Below are positions 10,203 to 24,296 of a DNA stretch of 64,000 nucleotides, piece by piece. The stretch's first letter is position 1; each line of letters begins with the position of its first letter. The translations under genes were made by a program, and so were the position numbers. Below the pieces are notes generated by a model. The model had not been told where the DNA came from, ran no database searches, and saw nothing but the letters and a program-made list of their open reading frames with translations. Source of the DNA: Mimachlamys varia (Eukaryota; Mollusca; Bivalvia; Pectinida; Pectinidae); the NCBI GenBank assembly GCA_947623455.1, contig OX392541.1, positions 4,354,701 through 4,418,700 on the forward strand. Reading direction: 5' to 3'.

Positions 10203-10389
10203 CCGGTTTCATCAACGTTCCTTAACTTAAGGAAATTCCTTAACTTAAAAATCCCCATAGGAAAGCATTACAGAATTTAAGGAAAGTTCCTTAGCTAAGG
10301 ATTTCCCCCTTAAATTATGTAATGCTTTCCTATGGAGACATTTTAGTTAAGGAATTTCCTTCAGTTAAGGTTTGTTGACGAAACCGGTG
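10203..10389. mobile_element. Fold-back MITE
   Basis: A nearly complete inverted repeat of about 187 bp. The left arm opens CCGGTTTCATCAACGTTCCT and the right arm closes with GTTTGTTGACGAAACCGG. Inner arms share CCATAGGAAAGCATTAC and its complement GTAATGCTTTCCTATGG. Several TTAAGGAA motifs repeat inside. No clear target duplication was found. RNA from it would fold into a long hairpin. Confidence 0.8.
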
Positions 10390-10518
10390 CACGCCCCCAC
10401 GTATATGTACATTCGAATTTGTGTCAACAACGGAATTAATTTAACAGCCACCTGGCTCCTGGTTAGCTATTGAAAAAAAGTTTCTCAGTTCGAATCTCGA
10501 GTCAACGTGTCATCGTAC

Positions 10519-13500
10519 AGTCGCGCTGATATAGTCACAGTCTACTGAATGTACGTAGTCGCTCTGATAGACTTACACGTGTAATACCAGTCTACTGAAC
10601 GTATGTAGTCGCTCTGATAGACTTACACGTGTAATACCTGTCTACTGAACGTATGTAGTCGCTCTGATAGACTCACACGTGTAATACCAGTCTACTGAAC
10701 GTATGTAGTCGCTCTGATAGACTCACACGTGTAATACCAGTCTACTGTACGTACGTAGTCGCTCTGATAGACTTACACGTGTAATACCTGTCTACTGAAC
10801 GTATGTAGTCGCTCTGATAGACTTACACGTGTAATACCAGTCTACTGAACGTATGTAGTCGCTCTGATAGACTTACACGTGTAATACCAGTCTACTGAAT
10901 GTACGTAGTCGCTCTGATAGACTTACACGTGTAATACCTGTCTACTGAACGTATGTAGTCGCTCTGATAGACTTACACGTGTAATACCAGTCTACTGAAT
11001 GTACGTAGTCGCTCTGATAGACTTACACGTGTAATACCAGTCTACTGAATGTACGTAGTCGCTCTGATAGACTTACACGTGTAATACCTGTCTACTGAAC
11101 GTATGTAGTCGCTCTGATATACTTACACGTGTAATACCTGTCTACTGAACGTACGTAGTCGCTCTGATAGACTTACACGTGTAATACCTGTCTACTGAAC
11201 GTACGTAGTCGCTCTGATAGACTTACACGTGTAATACCTGTCTACTGAACGTACGTAGTCGCTCTGATAGACTTACACGTGTAATATCTGTCTACTGAAC
11301 GTACGTAGTCGCTCTGATAGACTCACACGTGTAATACCAGTCTACTGAATGTACGTAGTCGCTCTGATAGACTTACATGTGTAATACCAGTCTACTGAAT
11401 GTACGTAGTCGCTCTGATAGACTTACACGTGTAATACCAGTCTACTGAATGTACGTAGTCGCTCTGATAGACTTACACGTGTAATACCAGTCTACTGAAT
11501 GTACGTAGTCGCTCTGATAGACTTACACGTGTAATACCAGTCTACTGAATGTACGTAGTCGCTCTGATAGACTTACACGTGTAATACCAGTCTACTGAAT
11601 GTACGTAGTCGCTCTGATAGACTTACACGTGTAATACCAGTCTACTGAACGTACGTAGTCGCTCTGATAGACTCACACGTGTAATACCTGTCTACTGAAT
11701 GTACGTAGTCGCTCTGATAGACTTACACGGGTAATACCTGTCTACTGAACGTACGTAGTCGCTCTGATAGACTTACACGTGTAATACCTGTCTACTGAAC
11801 GTACGTAGTCGCTCTGATAGACTTACACGGGTAATACCTGTCTACTGAACGTACGTAGTCGCTCTGATAGACTTACACGTGTAACACCAGTCTACTGAAC
11901 GTACGTAGTCGCTCGGATAGACTCACACGTGTAACACCAGTCTACTGAACGTACCTAGTCGCTCTGATAGACTTACACGTGTAATACCAGTCTACTGAAT
12001 GTACGTATTCGCTCTGATAGACTTACACGTGTAATACCTGTCTACTGAACGTACGTAGTCGCTCTGATAGACTTACACGTGTAATACCAGTCTACTGAAC
12101 GTACGAAGTCGCTCTGATATACTTACACGTGTAACACCAGTCTGCTGAATGTACGTAGTCGCTCTGATAGAGTCACACGTGTAATACCTGTCTACTGAAC
12201 GTACGTAGTCGCTCTGATAGACTCACACGTGTAATACCTGTCTACTGAATGTACGTAGTCGCTCTGATAGACTTACACGTGTAATACCTGTCTCCTGAAC
12301 GTACGTAGTCGCTCTGATAGACTCACACGTGTAATACCTGTCTCCTGAACGTACGTAGTCGCTCTGAAAGACTTACACGTGTAATACCTGTCTACTGAAC
12401 GTACGTAGTCGCTCTGATAGACTTACACGTGTAATACCTGTCTACTGAACGTACGTAGTCGCTCTGATAGACTTACACGTGTAATACCTGTCTACTGAAC
12501 GTACGTAGTCGCTCTGATAGACTTACACGTGTAATACCTGTCTACTGAACGTACGTAGTCGCTCTGATAGACTTACACGTGTAATACCTGTCTACTGAAT
12601 GTACGTAGTCGCTCTGATAGACTTACACGTGTAATACCTGTCTCCTGAACGTACGTAGTCGCTCTGATAGACTCACACGTGTAATACCTGTCTCCTGAAC
12701 GTACGTAGTCGCTCTGAAAGACTTACACGTGTAATACCTGTCTACTGAACGTACGTAGTCGCTCTGATAGACTCACACGTGTAATACCTGTCTACTGAAC
12801 GTACGTAGTCGCTCTGATAAACTCACACGTGTAATACCTGTCTACTGAATGTACGTAGTCGCTCTGATAGACTTACACGTGTAATACCTGTCTACTGAAC
12901 GTACGTAGTCGCTCTGATAGACTTACACGTGTAATACCTGTCTACTGAACGTACGTAGTCGCTCTGATAGACTTACACGTGTAATACCTGTCTACTGAAC
13001 GTACGTAGTCGCTCTGATAGACTTACACGTGTAATACCTGTCTACTGAATGTACGTAGTCGCTCTGATAGACTTACACGTGTAATACTTGTCTACTGAAC
13101 GTACGTAGTCGCTCTGATAGACTTACACGTGTAATACCTGTCTACTGAACGTACGTAGTCGCTCTGATAGACTTACACGTGTAATACCAGTCTACTGAAT
13201 GTACGTAGTCGCTCTGATAGACTTACACGTGTAATACCAGTCTACTGAACGTACGTAGTCACTCTGATAGACTCACAGGTGTAACACCAGTCTACTGAAT
13301 GTACGTAGTCGCTCTGATAGACTTACACGTGTAATACCTGTCTACTGAATGTACGTAGTCGCTCTGATAGACTTCTACTGAACGTACGTAGTCACTCTGA
13401 TAGACTTACACGTGTAATACCAGTCTACTGAACGTACGTAGTCGCTCTGATAGACTAACACGTGTAATACCAGTCTACTGAACGTACGTAGTCGCTCTGA

Positions 13501-16500
13501 TAGACTAACACGTGTAATACCAGTCTACTGAACGTACGTAGTCGCTCTGATAGACTTACACGTGTAATACCTGTCTACTGAACGTACGTAGTCGCTCTGA
13601 TAGACTCACACGTGTAATACCTGTCTACTGAACGTACGTAGTCGCTCTGATAGACTTACACGTGTAATACCAGTCTACTGAACGTACGTAGTCGCTCTGA
13701 TAGACTAACACGTGTAATACCTGTCTACTGAACGTACGTAGTCGCTCTGATAGACTAACACGTGTAATACCTGTCTACTGAATGTACGTAGTCGCTCTGA
13801 TAGACTTACACGTGTAATACCTGTCTACCGAATGTACGTAGTCGCTCTGATAGACTCACACGTGTAATACCAGTCTACTGAATGTACGTAGACGCTCTGA
13901 TAGACTTACACGTGTAATACCATTATACTGAACGTACTTAGTCTCTCTGGTAGACTCACACGTGTAATACCTGTCTACTTAACGTACGTAGTCGTTCTGA
14001 TAGACTCACACGTGTAATACCTGTCTACTGAACGTACGTAGTCGCTCTGATAGACTTACACGTGTAATAACAGTCTACGGAATGTACGTAGTCGCTCTGA
14101 TAGACTTACACGTGTAATACCTGTCTACTGAACGTACGTAGTCGCTCTGATAGACTTACACGTGTAATACCAGTCTACCGAATGTACGTAGTCGTTCTGA
14201 TAGACTCACACGTGTAATACTTGTCTACTGAACGTACGTAGTCGCTCTGATAGACTTACACGTGTAATAACAGTCTACTGAACGTATGCAGTCGCTCTGA
14301 TAGACTTACACGTGTAATACCTGTCTACTGAACGTACGTAGTCGCTCTGATAAACTCACACGTGTAATACCTGTCTACTGAATGTACGTAGTCGCTCTGA
14401 TAGACTTACACGTGTAATACCTGTCTACTGAACGTACGTAGTCGCTCTGATAGACTTACACGTGTAATACCTGTCTACTGAACGTACGTAGTCGCTCTGA
14501 TAGACTTACACGTGTAATACCTGTCTACTGAACGTACGTAGTCGCTCTGATAGACTTACACGTGTAATACCTGTCTACTGAACGTACGTAGTCGCTCTGA
14601 TAGACTTACACGTGTAATACCTGTCTACTGAACGTACGTAGTCGCTCTGATAGACTTACACGTGTAATACTTGTCTACTGAACGTACGTAGTCGCTCTGA
14701 TAGACTTACACGTGTAATACCTGTCTACTGAACGTACGTAGTCGCTCTGATAGACTTACACGTGTAATACCAGTCTACTGAATGTACGTAGTCGCTCTGA
14801 TAGACTTACACGTGTAATACCAGTCTACTAAACGTACGTAGTCACTCTGATAGACTCACACGTGTAATACCAGTCTACTGAATGTACGTAGTCGCTCTGA
14901 TAGACTTACACGTGTAATACCTGTCTACTGAATGTACGTAGTCGCTCTGATAGACTAACACGTGTAATACCAGTCTACTGAATGTACGTAGTCGCTCTGA
15001 TAGACTTCTACTGAACGTACGTAGTCACTCTGATAGACTTACACGTGTAATACCTGTCTACTGAATGTACGTAGTCGCTCTGATAGACTTACACGTGTAA
15101 TACCTGTCTACTGAATGTACGTAGTCGCTCTGATAGACTTCTACTGAACGTACGTAGTCACTCTGATAGACTTACACGTGTAATACCAGTCTACTGAACG
15201 TACGTAGTCGCTCTGATAGACTAACACGTGTAATACCAGTCTACTGAACGTACGTAGTCGCTCTGATAGACTTACACGTGTAATACCTGTCTACTGAACG
15301 TACGTAGTCGCTCTGATAGACTCACACGTGTAATACCTGTCTACTGAACGTACGTAGTCGCACTGATAGACTTACACGTGTAATACCAGTCTACTGAACG
15401 TACGTAGTCGCTCTGATAGACTAACACGTGTAATACCTGTCTACTGAACGTACGTAGTCGCTCTGATAGACTAACACGTGTAATACCTGTCTACTGAATG
15501 TACGTAGTCGCTCTGATAGACTTACACGTGTTATACCTGTCTACCGAATGTACGTAGTCGCTCTGATAGACTCACACGTGTAATACCAGTCTACTGAATG
15601 TACGTAGACGCTCTGATAGACTTACACGTGTAATACCATTATACTGAACGTACTTAGTCTCTCTGGTAGACTCACACGTGTAATACCTGTCTACTGAACG
15701 TACGTAGTCGCTCTGATAGACTTACACGTGTAATAACAGTCTACGGAATGTACGTAGTCGCTCTGATAGACTTACACGTGTAATACCTGTCTACTGAACG
15801 TACGTAGTCGTTCTGATAGACTTACACGTGTAATACCAGTCTACCGAATGTACGTAGTCGTTCTGATAGACTCACACGTGTAATACTTGTCTACTGAACG
15901 TACGTAGTCGCTCTGATAGACTTACACGTGTAATAACAGTCTACTGAACGTATGCAGTCGCTCTGATAGACTTACACGTGTAATACCTGTCTACTGAATG
16001 TACGTAGTCGCTCTGATAGACTTACACGTGTAATACCAGTCTACTGAACGTACGTAGTCGCTCTGATAGACTTACACGTGTAATACCTGTCTACTGAACG
16101 TACGTAGTCGCTCTGATAGACTTACACGTGTAATACCAGTCTAATGAACGTACGTAGTCGCTCTGATAGACTTACACGTGTAATACCAGTCTACTGAACG
16201 TACGTAGTCGCTCTGATAGACTTACACGTGTAATACCAGTCTACTGAACGTACGTAGTCGCTCTGATAGACTTACACGTGTAACACCAGTCTACTGAACG
16301 CACGTAGTCGCTCTGATAGACTTACACGTGTAATACCAGTCAACTGAACGTACGTAGTCGCTCTGATAGACTTACACGTGTAACACCAGTCTACTGAACG
16401 TACGTAGTCGCTCTGATAGACTTACACGTGTAATACCTGTCTACTGAACGTACGTAGTCGCTCTGATAGACTTACACGTGTAATACCAGTCTACTGAACG

Positions 16501-19500
16501 TACGTAGTCGCTCTGATAGACTCACACGTGTAATACCTGTCTACTGAATGTACGTAGTCGCTCTGATAGACTTACACGTGTAATACCTGTCTACTGAACG
16601 TATGCAGTCGCTCTTATAGACTTACACGTGTAATACCTGTCTACTGAACGTACGTAGTCGCTCTGATAGACTTACACGTGTAATACCTGTCTACTGAATG
16701 TACGTAGTCGCTCTGATAGACTTACACGTGTAATACCTGTCTACTGAACGTATGCAGTCGCTCTGATAGACTTACACGTGTAATAACAGTCTACTGAACG
16801 TACGTAGTCGCTCTGATAGACTTACATGTGTAATACCTGTCTACTGTACGTAGTCGCTCTGATAGACTTACACGTGTAATACCTGTCTACTGAACGTACG
16901 TAGTCGCTCTGATAGACTTACACGTGTAATACCAGTCTACTGAACGTACGTAGTCGCTCTGATAGACTTACACGTGTAACACCAGTCTACTGAATGTACG
17001 TAGTCGCTCTGATAGACTTACACGTGTAATACCAGTCTACTGAACGTACGTAGTCGCTCTGATAGACTTACACGTGTAACACCAGTCTACTGAACGTACG
17101 TAGTCGCTCTGATAGACTTACACGTGTAATACCTGTCTACTGAACGTACGTAGTCGCTCTGATAGACTTACACGTGTAATACCAGTCTACTGAACGTACG
17201 TAGTCGCTCTGAGACTCACACGTGTAATACCTGTCTACTGAATGTACGTAGTCGCTCTGATAGACTTACACGTGTAATACCTGTCTACTGAACGTATGCA
17301 GTCGCTCTGATAGACTTACACGTGTAATACCTGTCTACTGAACGTACGTAGTCGCTCTGATAGACTTACACGTGTAATACCTGTCTACTGAACGTACGTA
17401 GTCGCTCTGATAGACTTACACGTGTAATACCAGTCTACTGAACGTACGTAGTCGCTCTGATAGACTAACACGTGTAATACCTGTCTACTGAACGTACGTA
17501 GTCGCTCTGATAGACTAACACGTGTAATACCTGTCTACTGAATGTACGTAGTCGCTCTGATAGACTTACACGTGTTATACCTGTCTACCGAATGTACGTA
17601 GTCGCTCTGATAGACTCACACGTGTAATACCAGTCTACTGAATGTACGTAGACGCTCTGATAGACTTACACGTGTAATACCATTATACTGAACGTACTTA
17701 GTCTCTCTGGTAGACTCACACGTGTAATACCTGTCTACTTAACGTACGTAGTCGTTCTGATAGACTCACACGTGTAATACCTGTCTACTGAACGTACGTA
17801 GTCGCTCTGATAGACTTACACGTGTAATAACAGTCTACGGAATGTACGTAGTCGCTCTGATAGACTTACACGTGTAATACCTGTCTACTGAACGTACGTA
17901 GTCGCTCTGATAGACTTACACGTGTAATACCAGTCTACTGAACGTACGTAGTCGCTCTGAGACTCACACGTGTAATACCTGTCTACTGAATGTACGTAGT
18001 CGCTCTGATAGACTTACACGTGTAATACCTGTCTACTGAACGTATGCAGTCGCTCTGATAGACTTACACGTGTAATACCTGTCTACTGAACGTACGTAGT
18101 CGCTCTGATAGACTTACACGTGTAATACCTGTCTACTGAACGTACGTAGTCGCTCTGATAGACTTACACGTGTAATACCAGTCTACTGAACGTACGTAGT
18201 CGCTCTGATAGACTAACACGTGTAATACCTGTCTACTGAACGTACGTAGTCGCTCTGATAGACTAACACGTGTAATACCTGTCTACTGAATGTACGTAGT
18301 CGCTCTGATAGACTTACACGTGTTATACCTGTCTACCGAATGTACGTAGTCGCTCTGATAGACTCACACGTGTAATACCAGTCTACTGAATGTACGTAGA
18401 CGCTCTGATAGACTTACACGTGTAATACCATTATACTGAACGTACTTAGTCTCTCTGGTAGACTCACACGTGTAATACCTGTCTACTTAACGTACGTAGT
18501 CGTTCTGATAGACTCACACGTGTAATACCTGTCTACTGAACGTACGTAGTCGCTCTGATAGACTTACACGTGTAATAACAGTCTACGGAATGTACGTAGT
18601 CGCTCTGATAGACTTACACGTGTAATACCTGTCTACTGAACGTACGTAGTCGTTCTGATAGACTTACACGTGTAATACCAGTCTACCGAATGTACGTAGT
18701 CGTTCTGATAGACTCACACGTGTAATACTTGTCTACTGAACGTACGTAGTCGCTCTGATAGACTTACACGTGTAATAACAGTCTACTGAACGTATGCAGT
18801 CGCTCTGATAGACTTACACGTGTAATACCTGTCTACTGAATGTACGTAGTCGCTCTGATAGACTTACACGTGTAATACCAGTCTACTGAACGTACTTAGT
18901 CTCTCTGGTAGACTCACACGTGTAATACCTGTCTACTGAACGTATGCAGTCGCTCTGATAGACTTACACGTGTAATACCAGTCTAATGAACGTACGTAGT
19001 CGCTCTGATAGACTTACACGTGTAATACCAGTCTACTGAACGTACGTAGTCGCTCTAATAGACTTACACGTGTAATACCAGTCTACTGAACGTACGTAGT
19101 CGCTCTGATAGACTTACACGTGTAACACCAGTCTACTGAATGCACGTAGTCGCTCTGATAGACTTACACGTGTAATACCAGTCAACTGAACGTACGTAGT
19201 CGCTCTGATAGACTTACACGTGTAACACCAGTCTACTGAACGTACGTAGTCGCTCTGATAGACTTACACGTGTAATACCTGTCTACTGAACGTACGTAGT
19301 CGCTCTGATAGACTTACACGTGTAATACCAGTCTACTGAACGTACGTAGTCGCTCTGATAGACTCACACGTGTAATACCTGTCTACTGAATGTACGTAGT
19401 CGCTCTGATAGACTTACACGTGTAATACCTGTCTACTGAACGTATGCAGTCGCTCTGATAGACTTACACGTGTAATACCTGTCTACTGAACGTACGTAGT

Positions 19501-20937
19501 CGCTCTGATAGACTTACACGTGTAATACCTGTCTACTGAACGTACGTAGTCGCTCTGATAGACTTACACGTGTAATACCTGTCTACTGAACGTATGCAGT
19601 CGCTCTGATAGACTTACACGTGTAATAACAGTCTACTGAACGTACGTAGTCGCTCTGATAGACTTACATGTGTAATACCTGTCTACTGTACGTAGTCGCT
19701 CTGATAGACTTACACGTGTAATACCTGTCTACTGAACGTACGTAGTCGCTCTGATAGACTTACACGTGTAATACCAGTCTACTGAACGTACGTAGTCGCT
19801 CTGATAGACTTACACGTGTAACACCAGTCTACTGAATGTACGTAGTCGCTCTGATAGACTTACACGTGTAATACCAGTCTACTGAACGTACGTAGTCGCT
19901 CTGATAGACTTACACGTGTAACACCAGTCTACTGAACGTACGTAGTCGCTCTGATAGACTTACACGTGTAATACCTGTCTACTGAACGTACGTAGTCGCT
20001 CTGATAGACTTACACGTGTAATACCAGTCTACTGAACGTACGTAGTCGCTCTGATAGACTCACGCGTGTAATACCTGTCTACTGAATGTACGTAGTCGCT
20101 CTGATAGACTTACACGTGTAATACCTGTCTACTGAACGTATGCAGTCGCTCTGATAGACTTACACGTGTAATACCTGTCTACTGAACGTACGTAGTCGCT
20201 CTGATAGACTTACACGTGTAATACCTGTCTACTGAACGTACGTAGTCGCTCTGATAGACTTACACGTGTAATACCTGTCTACTGAACGTATGCAGTCGCT
20301 CTGATAGACTTACACGTGTAATAACAGTCTACTGAACGTACGTAGTCGCTCTGATAGACTTACATGTGTAATACCTGTCTACTGTACGTAGTCGCTCTGA
20401 TAGACTTACACGTGTAATACCTGTCTACTGAACGTACGTAGTCGCTCTGATAGACTTACACGTGTAATACCTGTCTACTGTACGTAGTCGCTCTGATAGA
20501 CTTACACGTGTAATACCTGTCTACTGAACGTACGTAGTCGCTCTGATAGACTTACACGTGTAATACCTGTCTACTGTACGTAGTCGCTCTGATAGACTTA
20601 CACGTGTAATACCTGTCTACTGAATGTACGTAGTCGCTCTGATAGACTTACACGTGTAATACCTGTCTACTGAATGTACGTAGTCGCTCTGATAGACTTA
20701 CATGTACACGTGTAATACCAGTCTACTGAACGTACGTAGTCGCTCTGATAGACTTACACGTGTAATACCTGTCTACTGAATGTACGTAGTCGCTCTGATA
20801 GACTTACACGTGTAAAACCAGTCTACTGAACGTAGGTAGTCGCTCTGATAGACTCACACGTGTAATACCTGTCTACTGAACGTACGTAGTCGCTCCGATA
20901 GACTCACACGTGTAATAACAGTCTACGGAATGTACGT
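10519..20937. repeat. 10.4-kb satellite of 50-bp units, about 208 copies
   Basis: Units read TCTACTGAACGTACGTAGTC then GCTCTGATAGACTTACACGT then GTAATACCTG, with exact 50-bp spacing over most of the array. Each unit normally carries two palindromes, TTACACGTGTAA (with a central CACGTG) and ACGTACGT. Variants are limited and recurrent: CAG or CTG before TCTACTG, AACGTACG or AATGTACG, TTACAC or TCACAC. Blocks of variants recur in the same order, for example the rare unit CATTATACTGAACGTACTTA at 13921, 15637, 17681 and 18429. That indicates higher-order duplication by unequal exchange. Units with an internal loss (GACTTCTACTGAAC) occur near 13371, 15005 and 15139. No coding capacity. Confidence 0.97.
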
Positions 20938-21851
20938 CCATTTTATGTAACATATATATAGAGTAGTACGCTAAAGCTCATTAACTTGTCATAATGTATA
21001 TTATAATATCGGCGTGTAAGGGCCGCTACATTAACTACAAAATATAGCTGAGTAACGTGAAAATATTTACTGTTGATGTCAAATACTAACACACTGGTTC
21101 TGTAATTTTGTTGTATAGTTTGGACGCAAATCGAAAGTAGATCTGGGAGAATAGCCAAATAGGGCAAAACACAATAATTAATTCACAAATAAAAGTCGAC
21201 ATATATACTTTACCCTCTGGTGAAGTCTCTGGGTGTGAAACTCTGTCGATATTTACAGCGCAGAGCATATCTAGGAGGGAAACCCTGATGGGGACAACAG
21301 TCGTCGATTTCTATGATTCACTTCCGGGATCCAGTTCTCTGAACCTGATCATGAGTGTTAACATGAAAGCGAAAGTTCTCACTTAATATCTTGTAGTTGA
21401 ACTGGAAATGTCTCGTTTATATAGTACCCACTTATTTCGGGCCTGTGTTTGGCGTTGATAACAAGGCATTTTGACAAAATATATCTGTAGATTGTAAGAT
21501 GTGTACATGCTTGTACACGAATCCACTGAAATAGTTCGTATACATATGTTATAATTAGTAAGACTTCGAGTTGCCTCCCGTTGTACAATAAGCGAGCCTA
21601 TGTAGGTCATCGTTCGCCGACAACAGCTGCGACAGCCTGTCGATCCGTACCCGTGGCTGACCTTGGGCGTGACCTGGACACGCAAGGTCAATATGTACAT
21701 GTGTACGTGATTACAGGATGATAACGAAACCTGAAGATATAAGTTAAATAAATATAATATTTCAAAAAAAATAGAAACAGGCTCTACGTAACAAATTATA
21801 AGGTGTGTTCGTATCCGTTTAATACTTTTAAGTTATTCGATTTTACTTTAA
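20938..21851. other. Intergenic segment; weak candidate promoter and first exon on the minus strand
   Basis: No strong gene. On the minus strand an ETS-type CCGGAAGTG (about 21323-21331) is followed within about 60 bases by an ATG at 21268. That opens MLCAVNIDRVSHPETSPEG before a possible donor GTAAAG (about 21209). No downstream exon could be matched, so this remains a suggestion only. Confidence 0.25.
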
Positions 21852-21925
21852 AGAGTAACTGTAGTGCAAATAGAAACTGAAATGATCAGACTTATGGGCG
21901 GCCGTTTTAGGATAAATTACATTAT

Positions 21926-22136
21926 CTACTTAAGTGCAAAAGTTTTTGCACTTAAGTGCAAAAGTGCAAAAAACTGGACATAATGGCAAAAAATCACATA
22001 ATGGCAAAAACTTTTTCACTTAAGTGCAAATCTTTTGCACTTAAGCATAAAAAAGACATAATGCAAATAACGTACTTAAATCATTATGTGGTTTTCTTTT
22101 TACATTATGTACCTTGTTACTTAAGTGCAAAAGATT
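21926..22136. repeat. Left subterminal CACTTAAGTG repeats of the 6-kb element
   Basis: At least five occurrences of ACTTAAGTGCAAA or its complement, alternating in orientation, interspersed with four CATAATG or CATTATG motifs. The matching right subterminal cluster is at about 27150-27250 and 27862-27893, split by a nested MITE. Confidence 0.8.
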
Positions 22137-22995
22137 TCCTCTCTTCCCTCCTGTCGTAATGGGTCGGTTCCGCTTACTGCTCTATTGCGCATGCCCAAAC
22201 ATTCAACATGGCGGCGGAGGTAAAGAGGTGATTGCGGTAGGATTTTCCCCAAGAAAGGCTAATACGGCCGTTATCGGAAGTGTCATATGGGGAGAACTTG
22301 CATGTCAAAAGATATATATGTTACGTGGGTCCACGACAGAAATGCGATGCATGACAATGTGTTGATTGGCAGACTACACAATCTCACAAAAGCCTCGCTA
22401 ACGAACAGACGAAGACATCACTGTCAACACGTGCACTGATTCAGTGATTGGCCTAAATCACACGAACTAAGGTAGATTATAAGCAACAATTCATTAAAAA
22501 AATTATGGCAACTTGTATCGATATCATTATCGTAAATGTACATATACTGCCCCATGAGGACCCTGATTTGATGAATAAACAACTACACTAGAGCCTCGTC
22601 TAGATCACAGGTGCTTGCATTGTGGACATGAGTCACTGAGTGTGACTAATTTTTCATTGAATTTTGTAGGCTTTTATAAGGCTACTCTGCTTAGGTTGTT
22701 ATTGTTAACTTTATAATTTAGCATTATATTGTTATGAAACATCGTATATGTATATATTGCCTTCTACATTCAATGTAAATATAGTCACATTCATGTCCAC
22801 AAGCACCTGTGGTCTAGATCTCTCATGTGATTTTGACATACATCTTGTAACCATTCAAGATATCTCACTGGGAGTGGTCTTGATCAACAGAGAAATAATT
22901 TTCCTAAATTTGGTATATAATTTACTATGTATTATGCCTGTAGATGTCATGAAACTCCAGAAAACTGTCAAACTTCAGTTGGTTTGACACTTCTG
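22137..22995. other. Inner left flank of the 6-kb element; promoter-like motifs
   Basis: A near NRF-1 match (TTGCGCATGCCC, about 22185) is followed by ACATGGCGGCGGAG (about 22208), a YY1-type site, with a possible donor GTAAAG directly after. CCAAT-type motifs (GATTGG) follow at about 22364 and 22445. The right side has a similar inward-facing ATGGCGGC on the minus strand near 26974. No exon chain can be followed, so no gene is called. Confidence 0.3.
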
Positions 22996-23335
22996 TCCAC
23001 AGGCACAGGGGGTAGGCACGGACCTACATGTATGTCACTATGAAACAATTGTCAGATGATTATTTCACTTCACGGGACTGACCCCCCTCCCACTACTGTA
23101 TATATACAGAGTAGTGGGAGGGTGTCAGTCCAATGAAGTGAAATATAGTAGTGGGAGGGGGTCCCAGTCGAGTGAAGTGAAATAATCATCTGTCAATCAT
23201 TTCATAGTGACATACATTTGTAGGTCTGTCCTTATACTATATCGAAGGATTCTGACTCTCTGACCTATCGTCCAAATATTTAGCGTGTCAGAGAGTCAGA
23301 ATCCTTCGAACTAGTCTGTCCTGTGTCCATAGGGG
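22996..23335. repeat. Compound fold-back sequence
   Basis: Two hairpins side by side. The first pairs ATTTCACTTCACGGGACTGA and its surroundings (about 23013-23110) with the complement at 23110-23235, including CCTCCCACTACT and AGTAGTGGGAGG. The second pairs GAAGGATTCTGACTCTCTGA (about 23245) with TCAGAGAGTCAGAATCCTTC (about 23290). Likely a decayed fold-back transposon. Confidence 0.65.
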
Positions 23336-23988
23336 CTTGGTTTCAGGATTTTGAGCATAAATCCTTTGAATTTCACTTTACAATAAAGGCATGCACACCA
23401 GTTAATAATATAAACACTTTGTATCCGCTGTTTATACACGTTCTTAAACCTTCTGAAAATTTGGGGTATCGAGGTATTAAAACCTGATTTCTTTTTTTTA
23501 TGCAGGTGGAGGGTTCATTTACCAATGGCTACATGGATGGACAATCTTCAATAAAGTTCATTATGTTTTGGACATCTTGACTTCTCTGTACACTTTGCAG
23601 CTTCAGTTACTTCTGTAGTAATCGATAACTAAGCAATGCATGTTTCTGTGACATTGTTTTGCAACTCGAAGAGCAGCTGTGAATTACATTACAAAATAAG
23701 CAGAATATGTTTTCTTATTTCATATTTACAGCCATTGTTTTGATTTATAACAACGACTATATTTACGTTGATTGCATCTGGTGAATAAATAAAATACATA
23801 CATTTGTATTCATGTGTTTGATATATCTAATACTAAAGAGTAGCAAAGAAACCAAGAAGGAAGCACATGCTAGACAATAAAATTCTATAGGTTTTTTTAA
23901 AGATAATTGCCATTAGTTATGTATTTGGTAGACTACTTAAAGTTTTATTATGTATAAGCACTGAAATTATTACGTTTAAGTGAAATAA

Positions 23989-24236
23989 ATAGAGGATATC
24001 TAACAGTGTCTTCAGTAATACCAAATATGTTTCACGAGTGGGGCTAATATTTTGATATTTTTCACGAGTGCGCACCACGAGTGAAAAATATCAAAATATT
24101 AGCCACACGAGTGAAATATATTTGGTATTACTGAAGACACTGTTAGATATTCTGTTTATGACATTTTTATATGAAAATCTACAGTGGCAGCTTCTGATTT
24201 TCCCAAATGTCGCTTGTAAGCAGCGTTCTGATTGGT
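23989..24236. repeat. Dispersed hairpin repeat, copy 1
   Basis: Begins ATAGAGGATATCTAACAGTG and folds on itself around a GAGTGCGCACCACGAGTG centre, with the second arm closing in CACTGTTAGATATTC. The unpaired tail ends at GCAGCGTTCTGATTGG. A second copy with few differences lies at 42887-43135, so this is a moderately young repeat family. Confidence 0.9.
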
Positions 24237-24296
24237 GAGAAGTTTTATAACGCTTAAGTGAAATAATTTTTTTAATTAAGCTTAAGTATAATAAAT

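Noticed and set aside
10519..20937. CRISPR-like regular repeats
   Set aside because: Units are contiguous with no unique spacers, and the genome is clearly eukaryotic.
21209..21268. First coding exon MLCAVNIDRVSHPETSPEG on the minus strand
   Set aside because: Only a promoter motif and a weak donor support it; no second exon could be matched.
22114..22365. 83-residue frame starting in the subterminal repeat
   Set aside because: Begins inside CACTTAAG repeats and uses a frame different from any recognisable protein.
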